A stretch of DNA of 5,081 bases, from contig CAJTNY010000048.1 in the NCBI GenBank assembly GCA_910577875.1, positions 1 to 5,081 on the forward strand, given 5' to 3'. This stretch comes from an uncultured Christensenella sp. (GTDB lineage: Bacteria > Bacillota > Clostridia > Christensenellales > Borkfalkiaceae). Below are positions 3,547 to 5,081 of this stretch, in pieces (position 1 is the first letter of the stretch; each line of letters opens with the position of its first letter). The notes under the pieces are model-generated. The model was given only the letters and a program-made list of their open reading frames with translations, had not been told where the DNA came from and did no database searches. The translations under genes and the position numbers were made by a program.

Positions 3547-4122
3547 TCACTGCCCGCGCTTTCCGCTTTTGACGGGCTTTTGCTGTACGTCCAACTCTTC
3601 GATACTCACTTGACCCTGCAACTGCCCTTTTGCTTTCTCCGCAGGCGGTTCCCGCTTCTCTTCCGTCTGTCCTTGCTTCGGTTCTTCAAACGCTTCCGAT
3701 AGCGGCGCATTGTCCGCCACGGCAAGTATTTTTTCAAGCTCCTCTACGGCTTTCTGCTTGGCATTTAAAAACTTCTCAGCGTTCGCGTCCGCTTCCCGCT
3801 CTGTCAGCTTCTCAGCCCTGTTTCGGAACGGTATTAAAAACAGAAAGTACCACGGGCGGCGGACTTTCGGCGTCAACGCTTTTCTTCTGCGCTCAAACTC
3901 GCCTTTTCTCGCTAACCGGTCTATTTCAAGCTCGGATACGCGCTTCTCCTCTGCCGCAAATCTGCCGTAAATTAATTTATAGTCCATTTCGTACAGCTCC
4001 ATTATTTTGTCCGCCACGCTCTTTTTATGCTCTGTATCGTTTATATTGTCGCTGTTCTCCTTTAACTTTCCGAACGCTTTATACAGCGTCTCGTTTAATT
4101 CCTTGATTTCGTCTATAAGCAT
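3547..4122 (-). CDS. Coiled-coil protein following the Zot gene, 191 aa
   Basis: A highly charged 191-aa protein predicted to be mostly helical. Coiled-coil-like stretches occur at about residues 1-22, 35-82 and 101-136, rich in Glu, Lys and Arg with Leu/Ile at heptad-like spacing. A short hydrophobic patch (PWYFLFLIPF, 90-99) sits between two basic clusters; it is too short for a membrane span but could insert at a membrane surface. The C-terminus from about 137 is Pro/Gln/Glu/Lys-rich and probably disordered. The start codon directly follows the Zot stop (TAA then ATG, no gap), so the two are translationally coupled and probably act together. In filamentous phages such a partner could be a pXI-like or other assembly factor, but no family was recognised. 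It is the last gene of the operon before the hairpin region. Confidence 0.75.
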   Translation of the reverse strand: MLIDEIKELNETLYKAFGKLKENSDNINDTEHKKSVADKIMELYEMDYKLIYGRFAAEEKRVSELEIDRLARKGEFERRRKALTPKVRRPWYFLFLIPFRNRAEKLTEREADANAEKFLNAKQKAVEELEKILAVADNAPLSEAFEEPKQGQTEEKREPPAEKAKGQLQGQVSIEELDVQQKPVKSGKRGQ

Positions 4123-4953
4123 TTACTTCTTCTCCTTTGGCGGCTTCGGCGCGGCTTTGTCTGGCTTGCGGTATAGTTCCGGCTCGGAAGTGTTATAAAA
4201 TACCGCCGTGCTTTCCGCTGCGCTCTCCCTGCGGTGATACGGTAAGTAATGAAAGTCTTCGCCCTCGGGCGGCACAAACTCGTTAAAACAGCTCGTTGAA
4301 TTATAACAGCCGAATATGTTCCCGTCATACTCGTATGACGTTTCGGCGTAGTTCGCGCTCTCGCCGTTTATATAGTCGTCAAAGTCCTGCATACCCGTAA
4401 ACTCTCGGCAACGCCAGCGCGTTTTGGCTATCCACGTCCCGCCCGCCTTATCAAGCTCCATTTCCTGCACTTCTATAAACCGTTTGCACAGCTCGCGGAT
4501 ATTTAAATCAATGAGCTTACCACGCTGGACGTCAAGATATACGTCTATTCCGTAATGTCGGTGCATTTCATACCAACGGCTTACCCAATCTGGTAATGTC
4601 GAACTCTTTCGGCTGTTGTAATATCTCTGTGCTTCTGATATGAATATTCGGCTGTACGGCGGCAAGTTCTGCATTTTCAGCTTGTCGTTCGTTAGCCCTA
4701 AATAGTAAGGGTTGACATAATACGGCTCGTAATACTTTTCATAGCCGATTAAAAACTTTACCTCGTAATTGGTATATATCGGCGGCGCGTCTGGAACGGG
4801 CAAAGGTTTTACTCTGCTTTCGTTTATCAGCTCTATCCTGTCGCAAGTGAGCTTCAACAGCCTCGCGCTGTCGTTTCGATACGTCTGCCAGCAAAAGAAT
4901 GTATTTAACGCCGTTTTCCCGACCCCCGGCTTGCCCGTTATTATCGTTATCAT
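4123..4953 (-). CDS. zot: Zot/pI-like filamentous phage assembly ATPase
   Basis: A 276-aa P-loop protein of the zonula occludens toxin (Zot)/pI family, which drives extrusion of ssDNA filamentous phage through the membrane. Walker A is GKPGVGKT at residues 7-14, right at the N-terminus as usual for the family. The Walker B-like strand is RIFISEAQ (102-109), with S-E-A-Q where many members have D-E-A-Q. The conserved H-R-H-Y-G-x-D stretch (131-137) followed by LDVQ (140-143) is typical. The C-terminal third is Tyr/Glu-rich and ends in a basic, Pro/Lys tail. No membrane helix is visible, whereas most Zot/pI proteins have one after the ATPase domain, so anchoring may come from a neighbour. Its ATG overlaps the upstream gene's stop (ATGA) and its stop abuts the next ATG. 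Family assignment is strong; the gene name is by analogy. Confidence 0.88.
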   Translation of the reverse strand: MITIITGKPGVGKTALNTFFCWQTYRNDSARLLKLTCDRIELINESRVKPLPVPDAPPIYTNYEVKFLIGYEKYYEPYYVNPYYLGLTNDKLKMQNLPPYSRIFISEAQRYYNSRKSSTLPDWVSRWYEMHRHYGIDVYLDVQRGKLIDLNIRELCKRFIEVQEMELDKAGGTWIAKTRWRCREFTGMQDFDDYINGESANYAETSYEYDGNIFGCYNSTSCFNEFVPPEGEDFHYLPYHRRESAAESTAVFYNTSEPELYRKPDKAAPKPPKEKK

Positions 4954-5081
4954 TTCTTTTCGCTCTTACTATTACTTTTAATCTTGCTTTTGCCTTTGCG
5001 CTTGATTAATGCGCCTATGCCCTTGAACGGCAGACAGATTATCCATACCAAGCCTTTTATTAGCAACACTATTCCCTTGAA
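4950..5081 (-). CDS. C-terminus of a membrane protein upstream of Zot (partial)
   Basis: The frame is open from the window edge to a TGA at 4952-4950 that overlaps the Zot start codon by four bases. The 43 visible residues contain a hydrophobic segment, IVLLIKGLVWIICLPF, then a very basic tail (KRKGKSKIK and onward to SEKK). This is a membrane helix with a positively charged, presumably cytoplasmic end. In CTX-type phages the gene just before zot encodes a minor coat protein (Ace/pVI-like), and in Ff phages gene VI precedes gene I, so a pVI-like minor coat or assembly protein is the leading guess. The N-terminal part is outside the window, so length and family cannot be judged. Confidence 0.65.
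   Translation of the reverse strand, partial: FKGIVLLIKGLVWIICLPFKGIGALIKRKGKSKIKSNSKSEKK

Noticed and set aside
3316..3613. Overlapping plus-strand frames in the hairpin region
   Set aside because: Arg/Cys/Ala-rich translations of GC-rich hairpins with no ribosome sites. The region is better explained as structured non-coding DNA.
3630..4328. Long open frames antisense to the coiled-coil and Zot genes
   Set aside because: These are complementary-strand shadows of well-supported coding frames, with Ser/Pro/Leu-biased sequence and no start signals.
5036..5048. DnaA-box-like TTATCCATA
   Set aside because: A single near-match inside a coding sequence and far from the candidate origin regions; expected by chance.
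1..5081. CRISPR array or rRNA genes
   Set aside because: No regularly spaced direct repeats with unique spacers and no rRNA-like sequence were seen.

Overview
The window looks like the left part of an integrated filamentous phage (inovirus-type prophage or a satellite of one) in a Gram-positive, Firmicutes/Clostridia-like host. The main evidence is a Zot/pI-type assembly ATPase at the right end, in a tightly packed minus-strand gene run. The host assignment is an inference from the tRNA-Gln form with encoded CCA, the consensus sigma-A-type promoter, the intrinsic terminators and the DnaI-like zinc motif. No marker gene fixes the taxon.

Layout from left to right. Positions 1-681 hold decayed remnants on the plus strand: an XRE-type regulator and a tyrosine integrase that has lost its catalytic box II region and has a frameshift at its nucleophile tyrosine codon. 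Positions 748-792 are the 3' half of a tRNA-Gln with anticodon CUG, minus strand, from the anticodon loop to CCA, with its terminator on the left. This is an attachment-site scar and places the inserted element to its right. Positions 902-1257 hold a compact two-strand module. A plus-strand small RNA gene has a perfect -35/-10 promoter and an intrinsic terminator. Convergent to it is a minus-strand transcript that encodes a 34-residue peptide and ends in a terminator overlapping the small RNA promoter. This is the layout of a type I toxin-antitoxin or antisense-regulated locus.

Positions 1312-3075 form a module bounded by two 80-bp inverted repeats that match at 75 of 80 bases. Each repeat contains a 26-bp core with 9-bp inverted arms around an 8-bp spacer. 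Inside the module are a probable replication initiator (350 aa, tandem winged-HTH-like domains plus a C-terminal DnaI/DnaC-like zinc motif), its terminator, and a non-coding region rich in short repeats and hairpins. Positions 3062-3286 encode a 74-residue zinc-ribbon protein whose last codons lie in the right inverted repeat. Positions 3287-3546 are non-coding with three hairpins, including a 15-bp perfect GC-rich one, as expected of a filamentous-phage origin or packaging signal. Positions 3547-5081 carry the morphogenesis end of the operon: a coiled-coil protein, the Zot-like ATPase and the C-terminus of a membrane protein.

How the parts may work together (inference): the initiator would act on the repeats around its own gene to replicate the phage DNA. 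The Zot ATPase, with the coiled-coil and upstream membrane proteins, would extrude ssDNA carrying the hairpin packaging signal. The peptide/small-RNA pair near the attachment site may stabilise or regulate the prophage. No rolling-circle (HUH) initiator, major coat protein or intact integrase is present in the window, so the element must continue to the right or depend on other elements.
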